64,000 nt of DNA, from the NCBI GenBank assembly GCA_003344405.1, contig NOWV01000020.1, forward strand, positions 768,229-832,228. The letters are read 5' to 3'. Each line of letters opens with the position of its first letter. Positions within the stretch are counted from its first letter, which is position 1. Both the position numbers and the translations under genes were made by a program. Below are positions 53,801 through 64,000 of this stretch, one piece after another. The notes beneath the pieces are model-generated. The model was not told the origin of the DNA. It made no database searches and was given only the letters and a program-made list of their open reading frames with translations. Origin of the DNA: Trichoplax sp. H2 (taxonomy: Eukaryota > Placozoa > Uniplacotomia > Trichoplacea).

Positions 53801-54341
53801 TATAACATAAAATGTAATTGCAACTTATCTGAAGATCAGTGGTAGACTTTAACCATGATAATAGAAGCTCTTCTAACATTTACAATTGTAGTTACATCTC
53901 CGATGTCAGATCATCAATCGAGAAGTGAAGATCGCTTTTCAGGTATAAATTAAATTAGTGAAAAAATTATTATCAATGGTAAAGCTAACTTTTACGTACG
54001 ATCTAGAGACAGTTTGCAATGATTAATTCAAATTTAGATGTTACAGTTACATCTTCCATTGAAGATGGACAACAAAGTCGAATTGGTATTGCTCTAAGCC
54101 CTAAACGCAGAGATATAATCTGTAAGTTAAATATCGGACATGTAAATTGAAATAATTTTCGTATTAGCTATTTTCTGTTATACATAAATAGTAGTATTTG
54201 CTTTATTACTCTTTTTCTTTGCTATGCAATATAATTACAATTACTAAAACGGTAGTAATAGTGATGACTATATCGAAATAACTTTGAAGTACAGATTATT
54301 TAAATATCAAAATTTGTTTTGTTTTAGCCTCCGTGGTATAA
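44854..54341 (+). CDS. Gene C: MAM, kringle, SRCR receptor with PDZ-ligand tail
   Basis: A type I membrane protein of 842 residues. Exons: 44854-44926, 48951-49094, 49337-49446, 49704-49874, 50285-50360, 50525-50803, 51041-51211, 51388-51570, 51714-51923, 52096-52263, 52352-52474, 52596-52699, 52771-52938, 53050-53149, 53286-53585, 53892-53942, 54038-54121, 54328-54341. Order: signal peptide 1-24; MAM1 25-191 (CNFDEDLCGW, YLYIEAS); kringle 192-284; SRCR1 285-402; SRCR2 403-528, six cysteines each; MAM2 529-693 (CIYDDGFCGW ... LAIDDTVITG); TM 699-723; a 119-residue tail ending SSVV. Unlike A, B and D it has no LRR caps: the signal exon ends in phase 1 and joins MAM1 directly. The seven ectodomain exons of 76, 104, 123, 168 (twice), 171 and 171 bases match paralogue lengths or nearly so. 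A cell-surface recognition role with a scaffold-linked tail is inferred. Confidence 0.9.
44927..48950 (+). other. Intron 1 of gene C, four kb
   Basis: A phase-1 intron between the signal exon and MAM1 (donor GTAAGC, acceptor TTTCTCCAG). I recognised no LRRNT or LRRCT relic and no bounded transposon in it. Confidence 0.55.
50525..50803 (+). CDS. Gene C kringle exon
   Basis: A phase-1 exon of 93 codons with six cysteines and the hallmarks NYYRG, NYCRNP, PWCYTS and FCNIPRC. The lysine-binding acidic pair is replaced (NSGQW follows PWCYTS), as in gene B. Kringles next to SRCR domains are known in neurotrypsin; here there is no protease domain. Confidence 0.93.
53892..54341 (+). CDS. Gene C cytoplasmic micro-exons and PDZ-ligand end
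   Basis: Exons of 51, 84 and 14 bases (53892-53942, 54038-54121, 54328-54341), all joined in phase 1, finish the tail. The last exon adds only S-S-V-V and the stop. Ser at -2 and Val at 0 fit a class I PDZ ligand (S/T-x-hydrophobic). Phases and acceptors agree, but exons this small rest on splice-site reading alone. Confidence 0.7.
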
Positions 54342-54422
54342 AGCGTTAGGAACCTTCATTTTACACAATGCAACAATTTTCCGGAATTAAAGTAGACATC
54401 GCCTAATCATATTGACAATTCC

Positions 54423-54513
54423 AATAAACGGAGAGAAACTTTATAGAAATAGAAGAAAGCTTTTAACAGAAACGTAAAAAGATATCAATGACGGAAGTAA
54501 ACTAGTTAATAAA
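54423..54513 (+). terminator. Candidate poly(A) signals of gene C
   Basis: AATAAA at 54423-54428 and 54508-54513, 82 and 167 bases after the stop. Plausible but not distinctive in AT-rich DNA. Confidence 0.3.
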
Positions 54514-55824
54514 GAAATATCTTGTAGTATATTTATTTTTTATAAAGAAATATTATTTATAAGATAATACACGTTTGTGGTATTTAAAAACTTTAAATAC
54601 TAGCACCTTGGAGAGATTCATTAGAATTAATCGATTATATTTAATATGAATTAATTAAACATAGATATCGATAATTTATCCGTAATTTTTATACACCATT
54701 TAAAGCTTATAAGAAAAGATATACAAGTGCACATGACTTTATAGTGTACCAGTTTAGAAAAAAAATTCGACTTATTTATGTAAATAACAGTTGATGCGTA
54801 CTGGAGGTTGCTATTCTGCGTATCAACTTTTTCTGGGTTTATATCTATTGTCTATGTATACTACTATCGAGAATTCATTTGTTGTTAAGCTAATGAAATA
54901 ACCACTTTAACTCGTACGGCTTTATCAGTGGTTTTATCTTACATGTTTTGTTAAATAATTACAAGCTATACTTTTTTATGTAAAAATTACTTCGATTTCT
55001 AAATTTAAGGTTACTCATTAAGTGCAAAATATCAACATTTTACAAGTGAATAAATAATGGCAGATGTATATTCTCTCATATTTCAATCCTTTAGTATAAT
55101 ACAAACTTGTTTAAGTTGTCATTTCGATAATTTACTAAAATTTTACGAATATTGAAATGAAATTCTAGATGTCTGCATAGTAAGCAATGAAAGTAAAAAA
55201 ATAGGTGAAGATTATCTGTTTTATATTTAATGTCGTGATATACTGAAACTTGAGCAATCCTTTTGTTGAAGCAACAGAATGCATGGAAGTCGTATAATTT
55301 TATTAACATACAAACACATACTCTGGTAATCAAAATTAATAAATTTAGAGAGCATACAGTTTTAGATAACTTACGATTGCTAAATTTGCTAAAGGAATAC
55401 TTTTAGTTTTGGTGATAGCGAAAATAATGTAGCATTTTAAAATGAATGAAATATCGAAGGTTCTACCTCCAAAAAGATGCTGTACATGGTTATATACTGG
55501 TATTCTATAGAGAATTAACAAAGTTACCTAACTAATAAACTAACTTATTACCTCATTAATAAGCAATTCTTATATTACTATAATGACTAACACAATTTAC
55601 TTTATGCTCTGATTTTTCGTATGATCATCCCAAATTTGTGAGATTGACTTAGATCTTGTTTACTAACACAAATAGTTTATAGTTATCTTGGCATTGTACT
55701 CTAGAATATAAAATCTTCATTTACAGTTATGGTTATAGGCTATTAAATATACCTTATAATAAACTTGGTAAACTACTCTAATACCGTGCCTAATTATGTT
55801 GCAAGGATAGAATATATTATCGTA
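54514..55824. other. Intergenic, nothing recognised
   Basis: Short frames only; no domain, RNA gene or bounded repeat. Confidence 0.4.
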
Positions 55825-55970
55825 ATATTCAATATACATTACTAAACGCTTTATAATGCTAAACTTTCCGGCAACAGCCATACCCAATTTGATTCCGATT
55901 TTCTAGGCCCTAATACAGTTTAGGATATCTTACAGCAGATTCCATATAAAATATATGGTCATGCTACCCA
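55825..55970. repeat. Dispersed repeat family R3, diverged copy
   Basis: The block CATTACTAAACGCTTTA... to ATAAAATATA resembles both units of the tandem duplication at 57288-57757. No coding content. Confidence 0.55.
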
Positions 55971-56344
55971 ACAGTTTCTGAATAAACTAGTACAAACTCG
56001 CGTCGCTTTGCTGATGGTTTACGATAATGTACTTATTTGTTAATAATTAACAGATAGTATTACCATCACTTTTTACCATTCGACATTATTTATATCCCGG
56101 TAATAGCCAGACACTACTATATTCACAGCTATGCTTGTAGAATACTACTTTTCAATAATGCATTCACGGATGAAATGCTATATTAAGATTAGTTAATGGT
56201 CCAAAGCACATTATGATAACTAATGTACGGTGATGGATATACCAAGTTAAGATTAGCAGGTACTGTAAGATATCTACAGTGCGGTACAATCTCCTTCGTA
56301 CTGTGGTCAATTCTATACCAATCATTATAATGTGTCTAAGGATT

Positions 56345-56888
56345 GCTTGAGTATCCAAGCAAAGCTTGCTCTGTCAATAGCAACCGTTATAAGAAAATAT
56401 AATAATCAAAATGGCTGTGTAGAAAACTCTATTAAGATTCTATATCTATTCAATTTTCGTCAGAATATTACATGAAATCAAACTTGAAAGGCCCAGTGGC
56501 CACCCTTAGCGATATAACCAATACTATTTTAAAAATCAGTACTCTGCAGAAATTACTACCTTAGAGCTATTCGTTTTACATGAAGAAATTTTGAGATAAA
56601 AAGTACTATCATCTATATAGAAGATATATAATGTTCGAAATGTCATCAGATAAGAAACCAAATAGAAATCTCGAGTAAGAACAGCTCTTATTTTAAATTA
56701 TCTTGCCAGACAGTGCTTACTAGTTTAGCAATCGATCGCTTAGATTCCTTCATAAACTAAGTTGTCTTGACTTATACATCTATGATTCTATTCTAAATGT
56801 AATGCACTATATCAGTATGATTACACACATACTGCCTTACCAAAGGATCTGTTAAAGAAATAACGCCCTAGATGCTTATACCAATATC
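56345..56888. repeat. Allelic duplicate left of gap 5
   Basis: The first half recurs at 56909-57170 and the second half at 60279-60552, where the two are separated by about 3.1 kb. This copy is therefore the haplotype without that segment. Confidence 0.75.
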
Positions 56889-56908
56889 NNNNNNNNNNNN
56901 NNNNNNNN
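56889..56908. other. Assembly gap, 20 N
   Basis: It joins the two haplotype versions. Confidence 0.99.
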
Positions 56909-57287
56909 CTTGAGTATCCAAGCAAAGCTTGCTCTGTCAATAGCAACCGTTATAAGAAAATGTAACAATCAAAATGGCTGTGTAGAAAACTCTATTAAGA
57001 TTCTATATCTATTCAATTTTCGTCAGAATATTACATGAAATCAAAATTGAAAGGCCCAGTGGCCACCCTTAGCGATATAACCAATACTATTTTAAAAATC
57101 AGTACTCTGCAGAAATTACTACCTTAGAGCTATTCGTTTTACATGAAGAAATCTTGAGATAAAAAGTACTGTAAGAATCTTATACTGACCTATTGAAATG
57201 AACCCATAATCACAGTCATCTAACAGTAGTATAAATACCCCTGCGCTGCTCGTTTTAAGGGAGGGTTGGTGGGTGGGTAGGATCTCG

Positions 57288-57757
57288 CAATAAACTTAGT
57301 AAGCTATGCTGTAGTATATGATAATAAACACGGCTAATAATCTACAATCCAATATAGTAATCATTCACTTGCTGCGGACTTAAGATACTATGGCACTTTT
57401 CAATAAACATTACTAAACGCTTTAGATTGCTAAATTTTCAGGCAAAAGCGATGCCGAATTTGAATGGCTAGTTTCTAATGCTGTTATTGATATACAATAT
57501 CAAATTCCGTATAAAATATACACAATAAACTTAGTAAGTTATGCTGTAGTATATGATAATAAACACGGCTAATAATCTACAATCCAATACAGTAATCATT
57601 CACTTGCTGCGGACTTAAGATACTATGGCACTTTTCAATAAACATTACTAAACGCTTTAGATTGCTAAATTTTCAGGCAAAAGCGATGCCGAATTTGAAT
57701 GGCTAGTTTCTAATGCTGTTATTGATATACAATATCAAATTCCGTATAAAATATACA
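57288..57757. repeat. Tandem duplication, two units of 235 bp
   Basis: Each unit starts CAATAAACTTAGTAAG and ends ATAAAATATACA; the two are almost identical, with a single difference noticed (AAGCTATG against AAGTTATG). Such near-identity points to a recent duplication or an assembly artefact. Confidence 0.85.
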
Positions 57758-58174
57758 TTCATGCCACTAAAAAAATTTTACTGCTCCTAAAAATTACTAG
57801 GCACTATAATTTATTCCGTAACATTACCTAAGTTTTTATGGTATCGCTGGTATGTAAACGCACTTATACTTTAAAATTCTTGCAGATTTAAGCCAACACA
57901 TTGATTAATTATCTACCACCATTTTATAAAGCCATTAGCAACTGCCATGCTTTATGTTTAATATTTAAGTTGATATTCAGTTGCCTCAGTTAAAAGTATG
58001 CTGTCTACTTTCAACTTTCGCCTGCCAATTTAGTTCCAATGCCTGACTTATTCTGGACTATCATACTGGCAGTCACCAAGAACTACGTTAATTTGTATTG
58101 CTTCAAAAAGCTTTATTTTGTTCTTAGACTATTGACGATGATGTTGCTTTTCTTGTAGAACAGTATCCTTGTAA

Positions 58175-58750
58175 TGTAACTTAGTATTGTGATTGTAGAC
58201 TGTTAGCCATGTTTAGTATAATGTACGGTAGATATTTATCCTAAGAGATATTTGGTAGCCATAACTATAGACTGTAGTGGTATAGACCCTATGCTAGAGT
58301 ACAGATGACTATATACAGTAAGGTGTTGAGTTACTAATAAGGTTATAGGTAAAGATAGAACTGTAAATCATATATAAGGATACGCTTAATTTATTGTGCT
58401 TTGGCTGATGTGAATAATGTCTACGTAAATACTGTAGTCGTATCCATATCGGGTTAATGATGGTCCGCAGTAGAATTGTGTTACTAAGAATAATTTACTA
58501 TGTGTAAAATAAGGTAAAAGGTTGCCATGCGGATTGTAGCTGCGAATGCTACGAAAAATATAAAAGCATGCAACTTTAGATTATTCTGTTAGTTCGTTGT
58601 AGAATTCTTTAGTAGTAGTAGTATTCGGCTGGAGTACAGCTGTGTGTAGTTAATCTTTGTATAAGATTCAACAAAGCCCTTATTTTTCTAAAATTTGGAA
58701 TTTCGTGATCGGTATATATCACAATCCTATACCAGAATTCCGGAATTAAA
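58175..58750 (+). repeat. Dispersed repeat family R1, copy 3
   Basis: It starts TGTAACTTAGTATTG and is similar to 13354-13700 and 39783-40308. It is followed after about 50 bases by a solo LTR, as in copy 2 (about 290 bases). Confidence 0.6.
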
Positions 58751-58803
58751 TTTTTCGGGCGCTAATCCAGAGTTTCATGTATTCCGCCTATCAAGGGTAT
58801 ACA

Positions 58804-59205
58804 TGTCACAAAACATCTTCGTACCCATGTTCAATTAAAAAACAATTCTCGAAATTTCTAAAGTCTCTGGGATTCATTAATAAAGAAAATATTTACAGTC
58901 ATGAACATCTATTGACTAATTCTAGATGATTATACTACAGTTTGTCCATTTAGAGAATCATTTATCTATAATCTGTCATCGGCCATAGTCAGGATTACAA
59001 TCGCAAGATGCATGGCTATGTTTAATTACTGTCAATTAAAAACTAATACAGAAATTTTTAATACAATGTAGCATATAAATTCTCCAAACGAAATATAATT
59101 ACAGCAATCCCTACTATAAATAACTATTTGCAATCGTCCCAGATATAAATATTAAAATCGCTAAATTTGATCGTTTATTTCTTGGCCGCAGTTGGTATCG
59201 TAACA
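58804..59205 (-). mobile_element. Solo LTR, 402 bp, minus orientation
   Basis: The ends are TGTCACAAAACA and GGTATCGTAACA; ATACA (58799-58803) and ATACG (59206-59210) form a 5-bp duplication with one mismatch. A diverged member of the 5543-5967 family. Confidence 0.75.
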
Positions 59206-59210
59206 ATACG

Positions 59211-61180
59211 TGATTGCGCCTTTAAAATATCAAGACAAGAACTAATATTATTGGTAAACTTTACTTTGCTACATAGCGTTGATACATTTAATAATACTAA
59301 GTACCATCTATCTTCAATTCTCCTCTATCTGTCATTTAAAAAATGACCGCAATAGGTACCGTAAATATTGTCTTAGATAGAACAGGTATTTTCACGTACT
59401 TACTATCAAAAGCGCAACTTAGACTATTTTTGCACAATGTTTCGATATTACAATTTTTGTCTTAGGTTAATTTAGTGCTGCTATACAACAGAAACTACGC
59501 CTATAAACGTAGAATTTCATCGATGTCACATATTTCATCATATTGTTTCTCAGATGTGTGCGATGAAATTTCAAGATCATTGCTAATTTCGTGAATGTAC
59601 ATATATGTAATAATTTAGCTTAATTTTGCTAAGATACACTAAGGTTGGTGACACTTTGAACCAAGATAGAGATTAGGGGAACAACACCAGTTTATTTAAT
59701 ATGCTTTACTTTATAAATTAAAAAGCCGTTTAAGTGAGTCTTGCAATAGGTATAACATTATACTGTCTGACACAATCCTTCCACTATCATCTACACTAAT
59801 TTGGATATTACTTGCAAGTCCTACACTAAAATCTTAAATCATCTTACAATACATTACTAAATAAAGAAATATTCTATGAAGGAGAATACTAAATATTAAC
59901 CTTCATTACATATAAATGCAATATAATTCCAATTCAGAGGGCAATAGTAACTCGAGATCGAATCAAATTTACGTAGCTTGTTAGCAGTAGTTCTTTAATC
60001 CGTTTTTAATAAGTGCATCGCCTTACTTTTAATATTTCTTAAAATATGCAAAGAAGTAACTGTAATGCTATTTGTAGATTCGCTACCGAATTTAAGTAAT
60101 CTCTGAAGTAGCTAACTTCAATAAAGATATCGCCGAAGTGTCTCACGAGTTACCATAACTTAATTCATACTTAATCTATTTCAGTATCTGTTATCTACGA
60201 TTAAGAATTATAAATTACTTAAAATTTAAATGTAGTATACAATATCAGTTACCGGTACCATTCTTAAACTAAGGATTTTCTATCATCTATATAATGTTCG
60301 AAATGTCATCAGATAAGAAACCAAATAGAAATCTCGAGTAAGAACAGCTCTTATTTTAAATTATCATGCCAGACAGTGCTTACTAGTTTAGCAATCGATC
60401 GCTTAGATTCCTTCATAAATTAAATTGTCTTGACTTATACATCTATGATTCTATTCTAAATGTAACGCACTATATCAGTATGATTACACACATACTGCCT
60501 TACCAAAGGATCTGTTAAAGAAATAACGCCCTAGATGCTTATACCAATATCTAATGAGCTAATAGCTAACCATTCGTTAAAATTTTTTGACTGCTTCTTC
60601 ATATTTAATTGCATCATCTAATTTACTATCATTACTAGATTGGTGATGAAATTAGATCTACAATGGCAAAATATTGATAAGATTTAACTAAATTTCTATA
60701 ATTAACTCCCTTTCTATCGTTTCTATTCAAAGATTTTCTCTTAGTAAAATTAGTTAATTGGAGTAAGTTGGACAATTTATAGCTTTGTAATATTTTCGAG
60801 TAATTGTGTAAATAGCTACCTAGCAAACACTCTTGATGGGAATTTTTTTCAACACCACCTACTTTATGATAGGTATCAATAATTATAGTGAGACTATCTA
60901 TTACGGTACCTTAATTCTATTTAATTAATTATCATGACAAAAAAATTGTTATAGTTTCCATAGTACTGTGAACGCCCGCTATTCAAGTCTAAATACAATA
61001 ATTGGATAGAAATCCAAATATAGGACCAGTAACTATGAAAACGCCTTTCAATATGAAAACAAAATTATTTTAGACGGTATATTTCTTTGTAACGTGGCAC
61101 GGCTAAGTTTTATTCTCTAGTACGTCGAGCTAAACCCACTCAGTTTTCTCTTTAATTCTTCCTAGCTAAACTTGATCAAT
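59211..61180. other. Intergenic region before gene D
   Basis: No gene recognised. 60279-60552 repeats 56604-56888. The last 40 bases hold a pyrimidine-rich tract and CCTAG, acceptor-like, 16 bases before the gene D start codon. Confidence 0.45.
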
Positions 61181-63705
61181 ATGACAAGTAAAATATGCAC
61201 ATTAGGAATTTTCACACTAGTTCTTGTCGAAATTCTATGTTCGTCGACTTATGCAAACCAAGATAGTATTGAAATTCAAGAATCTACTTCCTCATGTCTA
61301 GAGAACTGTCAATGTCGAGATTCCGAAATTCGTTGTGAAGGCTTTCCCTCTGATATTCATCGGACACCTGAAGGAGTGAAACGAATGTACGTAAATTAAT
61401 ATTAATTATATTATTGAAACAGATTTAACGTTGATCATATTTTAACTTGTATCAATATCTATAAGTTGTGAATTCACTCTTTAGATACATGTAAGTTTTG
61501 AGAATTTACTTTAAATTCTATATAGCTGTTTTCTTCTTAACGCCTAGCGATGTAAAACGCCTCCTTCTGAAAGGCTTCAACAGTAAAATATCTGGCATAA
61601 GCCATTAATCATAATTTCAGTTGGTTGTATTAAAAATTCAATTTTTCATCATCTCAAATCATTAGCTTTGCTATAGTTTGTGTTCAGCTTTGCTATATGA
61701 TGCATAAAATAAAGATTTATCAGTCAGTATTCTGTGCTTGAGACGCTGATCACTATCGACGATTCACCTTAGACAAGCTGAAGCTTTCCTGAGTAACAAA
61801 CTCTAAATAATATAATTAAAAATCGTGACTTTACAAAACAAGCTTATTATTAATTTTTGAGCTAGCCTAAAGAGTTTTCGTAATTTCGACAGTTTGATAG
61901 TTTTTTTAGGTAAAGTAGAGCCCAAATATATCCAAGACTAAGATTGTTAGATTGTATATATACATGATTATTAGATGAACTGTTTGGTTTGTAAAATTCA
62001 TTATATAATCCTTGTTAAAAAATTTGGGGATAATATTAATAGAGTTTTTCAAAAAGCTATTTCTTGCGAAGAAGAAAATCTACAACGGTTGCACAAGTTA
62101 ATCGTGTTAACAAATATAGAATTAATCGGCCAATGCAATTGCCCTGAACGTCTCGCCGGACATGACTTGAAAGATGTTAATGAGCTAAGATCGAACTCTT
62201 TGGAGCTTCATCGTCACGAAAGATCAGGTAATAAATAAGAAGATATACACTTCTAAAGATTGTTATTACGCCAGTGAAGTACCCGAACTGTAGTTTTGTT
62301 TCATTTTAATTTTAATGGGAGTAATCCAATGTTGATTACAGATAAATGTGGTAAATATGTAAAATTTTAGCATAAGAAGTTATCTTACTCATTCTACTTT
62401 AACAAAAACATACAAATTACTATTGTAGTTGATAGAAGAAGCATCATTAATAGTCGATACGCTTTGTCACTCGATAAAACATGGAATTCGACTTCGGGCT
62501 ACGTATCTGTTCAATATAAGGGAAGAACTGGCGTTATATGTGAAAGTCTTTGGTATTTAGAAAATGCAGACGTAATTTGCCGCCAAATAGGATACATTGG
62601 CGCCTTCTCGGGAGCATGTAAGTCAAACTATTTTAGTATTAAATTAAAAATCGTAATCTTGATTGGTAATGTTTAAGCCTAACTAGGAAATGTTTAGAAT
62701 TGCCTTAATTGATTTGCACACATTTAATCTGCACTCTCATCTTATATAGACGGACCTGGATCACCTCGATCGCAAGCAACTTTAATTCACGATCTTAGCT
62801 GCAATGGTTATGAAACGGTAGTCGACCAGTGCAGGATATCCCGATCTTCATATACCTGTAGGGAAATTTATGTTCGAGGTGTATCATGTAATCCTGGTCA
62901 AACAGCTGCCGATTACGGTATGTAAGCTAAAAAATAAAAACAGGCTCCGTGATATTTCATTAACATTTTAGGATTATTTTCCATTATCTAATTTGTATCA
63001 ATAACGTAACATAAAAACTGATATAGCCGCACTATATAATACTTCTATTAAACCAACACATTCTTAGATAGCAGAAATCGTCCCGATTACTGTACCTTCG
63101 AAAAAGGATTCTGTGGGTGGTCAAATCAGGCTACACCTGGTTTTATACATCATCCCGGTGACGGTAGACATTATAATCCATCGTACTCATGTATGTATGA
63201 TATTTAATGACAATAAATTGGATAACAAGTAGCACAGTATAACCAGAGATAATATTTAAGTCAAATGGCCATCCGATATAATTTCTGAAGGTTCAAATCA
63301 TTAAGATCATAAAATTTTTGTTCTTATTCTAGATAGAAACTATATTTACGCCATAAGACCACGTAACAGCTTAATCAAAGTTAATGCTGAGCTAATTAGT
63401 CCACCTTTTGAACGACACAGTACTTCATCATCATACGTAGGTTTTGATAAAATTTTTTAAAGAACTTATTTCATTTTATTAACTAAAATACAAGACGAAT
63501 GTCCAAAGATTTAGTGTGAAATATTGATGGTTTTTAGGTCACTTATGTATATGATGTAAATGGGTCAAGAATGAATAAGCTTCTCATTAGCTACAGAGCA
63601 AGTTACGGGAGCGATACAACGATAGAATCCAAATCGTTTTCTTCTTCTACTGCAGGTTGGAGTAGTGGACTATCTTCATCTTTCAGACCCAATGGAGTAT
63701 TTACT
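61181..63705 (+). CDS. Gene D: LRR-cap, SRCR, MAM receptor, 5' part
   Basis: At least 381 residues; the rest lies beyond the window. Exons: 61181-61386, 62043-62227, 62429-62617, 62750-62917, 63068-63190, 63333-63436, 63538-63705, all phase-consistent. Order: signal peptide about 1-25; LRRNT (SCLENCQCRDSEIRC); partly decayed LRRCT 69-130; SRCR 131-249 with six cysteines (VICRQIG); MAM 250 onward (CTFEKGFCGW, NYIYAIRP). Exons of 123, 104 and 168 bases match gene C's MAM2 exactly, so the missing part should be a MAM end exon of about 100 bases and a TM exon. The architecture is that of gene A. The true ATG is 61181. The exon 2 acceptor (ATTAATAG) has a weak pyrimidine tract; it was chosen because phase and alignment to gene B fit. 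Confidence 0.83.
62043..62227 (+). CDS. Gene D exon 2: LRRCT cap with a disulfide pair missing
   Basis: VFQKAISCEEENL aligns with B's LFEQRIPCDCKYL: the second cysteine is replaced by glutamate and the fourth is absent, while the first and third (GQCNCPERLAGHDL) remain, with one extra cysteine. In LRRCT caps cysteines 1-3 and 2-4 pair, so one disulfide appears lost as a unit. Confidence 0.7.
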
Positions 63706-64000
63706 GTAAGTACATGTCAACAATAATGTTTAATTTGCTATAAAGCTTTACTGTCGTTTCTACCGTTTGTGCAAATTGAACGCATTGACATAAGGTACTA
63801 TAATTCTTATGGCCTACATATGAATTACATAGCTGGTTGATTATTTGTTACGTTAATGAAACCGAGCACTAATTTTACTCATTTCACAAAATAGCAAAAT
63901 CGATTAAAAATAAGTTAAAATTGTAAGCTTTGCTACATAATGAACATTATAATTGTTAGTGCAGCGTCTATTTCACTTAGTGATCCACTTACTACACTCA
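63706..64000 (+). other. Intron of gene D, incomplete
   Basis: It follows the GTAAGT donor of exon 7. No convincing MAM end exon is visible before the window ends. Confidence 0.5.

Larger units (their letters stand above)
57171..60278. other. Haplotype-specific segment of about 3.1 kb
   Basis: It is absent from the allele at 56345-56888. It starts TGTAAG and carries a TATA-like TATAAATA (near 57230), a G-quadruplex motif (57259-57277), an AATAAA (57289), a 235-bp tandem duplication, an R1 copy and a solo LTR. No open frame of a transposase or polymerase was seen. It may be a composite of nested insertions or sequence deleted from the other haplotype. Confidence 0.7.

Noticed and set aside
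1-64000. CRISPR array, bacterial operons or riboswitches
   Set aside because: The window is intron-bearing eukaryotic DNA; no regularly spaced short repeats or operon-like gene packing were seen.

Overview
The window is AT-rich eukaryotic DNA with intron-split genes: GT..AG introns, short phase-1 exons and secreted or membrane domain modules. The domain set is MAM, kringle, six-cysteine SRCR domains and LRR caps. Together with the very AT-rich introns, it points to an invertebrate animal, possibly a non-bilaterian such as a placozoan, cnidarian or sponge. I cannot name the species from sequence alone. Five 20-N gaps are flanked by near-identical sequence, which suggests that both haplotypes of a heterozygous individual were partly kept in the assembly.

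The core is a head-to-tail plus-strand array of four paralogous cell-surface receptor genes, which I reconstructed exon by exon. All joined reading frames are consistent, and exon lengths recur between paralogues. Gene A (15199-23617) encodes signal peptide, LRRNT, a cysteine-free LRRCT relic, SRCR, MAM, a transmembrane segment (TM) and a short tail. Gene B (29224-37245) encodes LRRNT, LRRCT, MAM, kringle, SRCR, SRCR, a reduced MAM, TM and tail. Gene C (44854-54341) encodes signal peptide, MAM, kringle, SRCR, SRCR, MAM, TM and a long cytoplasmic tail ending in a PDZ-ligand-like sequence. Gene D (61181 to beyond 63705) encodes LRRNT, a partly decayed LRRCT, SRCR and MAM, and runs off the window. 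Thus A and D are the short form and B and C the long form. In A, B and D the LRR N-cap joins the LRR C-cap with no leucine-rich repeats between. A minus-strand TM exon (5997-6182) and an orphan plus-strand TM exon (26755-26936) look like pieces of other receptor genes.

The space between and within the genes is filled with solo LTRs that start TG, end CA and are flanked by 5-bp target-site duplications: 2990-3618, 5543-5967, 21248-21846, 25632-26219, 31606-32395, 38916-39407, 40598-41163 and 58804-59205. There is also a 149-bp mariner-like MITE (16259-16407), a minisatellite split by an LTR (38684-39660), other dispersed repeats, and haplotype-specific segments of about 2.3 kb and 3.1 kb. One LTR insertion (31606-32395) is present in the same scaffold as its empty-site allele (32044-32048), so the element family was recently mobile.

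The receptors share a logic of secretion signal, adhesive ectodomain, one membrane pass and a different cytoplasmic tail in each paralogue. This fits a diversifying adhesion or recognition family (self/non-self, immunity or cell contact), but the function is inferred, not shown.
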